Shown here in pieces: positions 13,210-13,981 of a stretch of 13,981 bases of DNA. Within the stretch, counting starts at the first letter, position 1. Every line of letters starts with the position of its first letter. The notes under the pieces were generated by a model that was not told the origin of the DNA, searched no databases, and saw only the letters and a program-made list of their open reading frames with translations. The position numbers were made by a program, and so were the translations under genes. Location: the NCBI GenBank assembly GCA_902806215.1, contig CADCVT010000184.1, positions 1-13,981 of the forward strand, read 5' to 3'. The stretch comes from an uncultured Solirubrobacteraceae bacterium (lineage in GTDB: Bacteria > Actinomycetota > Thermoleophilia > Solirubrobacterales > Solirubrobacteraceae).

Positions 13210-13981
13210 AACGCCTCGCCGCGCTCGCGCTCGTCCTGCTCGCTGGTGCCGCCGTGGTGCTGTCGGCCGGGTTCGGCGACGACGCGACCGAGGGCACGTA
13301 CCGCGTCGACGCGATCTTCGACAACGCCGGGTTCCTCATCCCCGGGCAAGACGTGAAGATCGCGGGAGCGCGGGTCGGCGAGGTCGTCGAGGTCTCGCTG
13401 ACGGAGGACCGCAGGGCGCGGATCGCGATGGCGGTGGAGAAGCGGTTCGGCCCGTGGCGCGACGACGCGGACTGCACGATCCAGCCGCAGTCGCTCATCG
13501 GCGAGAAGTTCGTGCAGTGCACGCCGGGGACGCCGCGCGGCAAGCGCCTGCGCGGCGAGCCGGACACCCTCCCGGTCGAGAACACGCACGCGCCGATCGA
13601 CCCCGACCTCGTGTTCGCGGCGCTGCGCCGGCCGACGCCCGACCGGCTGCGGATCGTCGTCGCCGAGCTCGGCGGCGGCCTGGCCGGGCGCTCGCAGGAC
13701 CTCAGCGCGACGATCCGCCGCGCGAACCCCGCGCTGCAGGAGACCCGCCGGGTGCTCGACATCCTCGACGAGGACCGCGCGAAGCTGCGCTCGCTGACGA
13801 GCGAGGCCGAGCGGGTCGTCGGCGCGCTGGCCGACGAGCGCGGCGCGGTGACCCGGGCGATCTCGCGCGGCGCCCGCGTCACCACGACGACCGCGCGCCG
13901 CCGGCGCGAGCTCGGTCAGACGATCGACCGGCTGCCGGCGATGCTCGCCGCGACGCGCCCGGCGCTCGCGCGGCTGCGGGC
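13206..13981 (+). CDS. MCE/MlaD-family protein, 5' part (runs off the window)
   Basis: The frame starting at GTG 13206 is open to the end of the window (258 complete codons). The GTG overlaps the stop of the first MCE gene (GTGA, 13206-13209), so translation is coupled. Residues 3-21 form a membrane anchor. The MCE domain is at about 30-107 (TYRVDAIFDNAGFLIPGQDVKIAG, split as YRVDAIFDNAG and IPGQDVKIAGARVGEV), with cysteines at 90 and 105. The helical region begins near 135 and continues past the edge. This is the second ring subunit of the same transporter as the gene before it. MCE genes usually come in runs, so more are expected to the right. The C-terminal extent is unknown. Confidence 0.88.
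   Translation, partial: MKRLAALALVLLAGAAVVLSAGFGDDATEGTYRVDAIFDNAGFLIPGQDVKIAGARVGEVVEVSLTEDRRARIAMAVEKRFGPWRDDADCTIQPQSLIGEKFVQCTPGTPRGKRLRGEPDTLPVENTHAPIDPDLVFAALRRPTPDRLRIVVAELGGGLAGRSQDLSATIRRANPALQETRRVLDILDEDRAKLRSLTSEAERVVGALADERGAVTRAISRGARVTTTTARRRRELGQTIDRLPAMLAATRPALARLR

Noticed and set aside
1..13981. CRISPR array, tRNA, rRNA, insertion sequence or att site
   Set aside because: No spaced direct-repeat array, cloverleaf-like sequence, transposase motif or flanking duplication was noticed on reading either strand.

Overview
The window is very GC-rich, densely coded DNA with long spurious antisense ORFs. Extracellular Ig-like and PKD proteins, a peptidoglycan-binding hydrolase with an arginine-rich character, DUF2236/MpaB-type proteins and tandem MCE genes together suggest a Gram-positive actinobacterium, most likely the Thermoleophilia/Solirubrobacterales. 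That placement is inference from gene content and style; no marker gene (rRNA, ribosomal protein) is present.

Layout. (1) 1-901, + strand: the 3' end of one amino-acid ABC permease and a complete second permease, overlapping by ATGA; the rest of this uptake operon lies to the left. (2) 941-6981, all - strand: in transcription order a secreted peptidoglycan-binding NlpC/P60-like hydrolase (6981-6130), a zinc-independent quinone/enoyl reductase-type oxidoreductase (6103-5123), an FAD-linked oxidase of the berberine-bridge-like family (4994-3606), a tandem-hairpin terminator, a membrane-anchored neutral zinc metallopeptidase (3449-2760) and a secreted PKD-domain protein (2656-941). (3) 7237-8745, + strand: a secreted protein with four Ig-like repeats and a lysine/arginine-rich tail, divergent from the hydrolase. 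(4) A 50-bp near-perfect palindrome separates this gene from the convergent next block. (5) 8810-11029, - strand: a phytoene-desaturase/PYROXD2-like FAD oxidoreductase downstream of a DUF2236/MpaB-family protein. (6) 11052-13981, + strand: a second, paralogous MpaB-family gene whose start is only 22 bp from that of the first, followed closely by two MCE/MlaD-type genes (overlap GTGA), the second running off the window. No gene-free stretch exceeds 300 bases; the longest is 6982-7236 (255 bp).

How the parts relate. The left half is mainly envelope and exported proteins (permeases, peptidase, PKD and Ig-like proteins, wall hydrolase) with two flavin/NAD(P) redox enzymes between them. The right half joins a divergent pair of predicted oxygenase-like proteins to a flavin oxidoreductase on one side and an MCE lipid-transport operon on the other, so a role in uptake and oxidation of a hydrophobic substrate is a reasonable but unproven reading.

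The most notable non-coding signal is a 22-bp element of form AGGT-N3-GGG-N4-CCCCGATG found three times, each time upstream of a gene and oriented with it (PKD protein, FAD oxidase, Ig-like protein). It looks like a shared promoter or operator. Other notable signals are a 22-bp bidirectional, apparently leaderless promoter between the two mpaB-like genes, and a proline-phased seven-residue repeat in the helical part of the first MCE protein.
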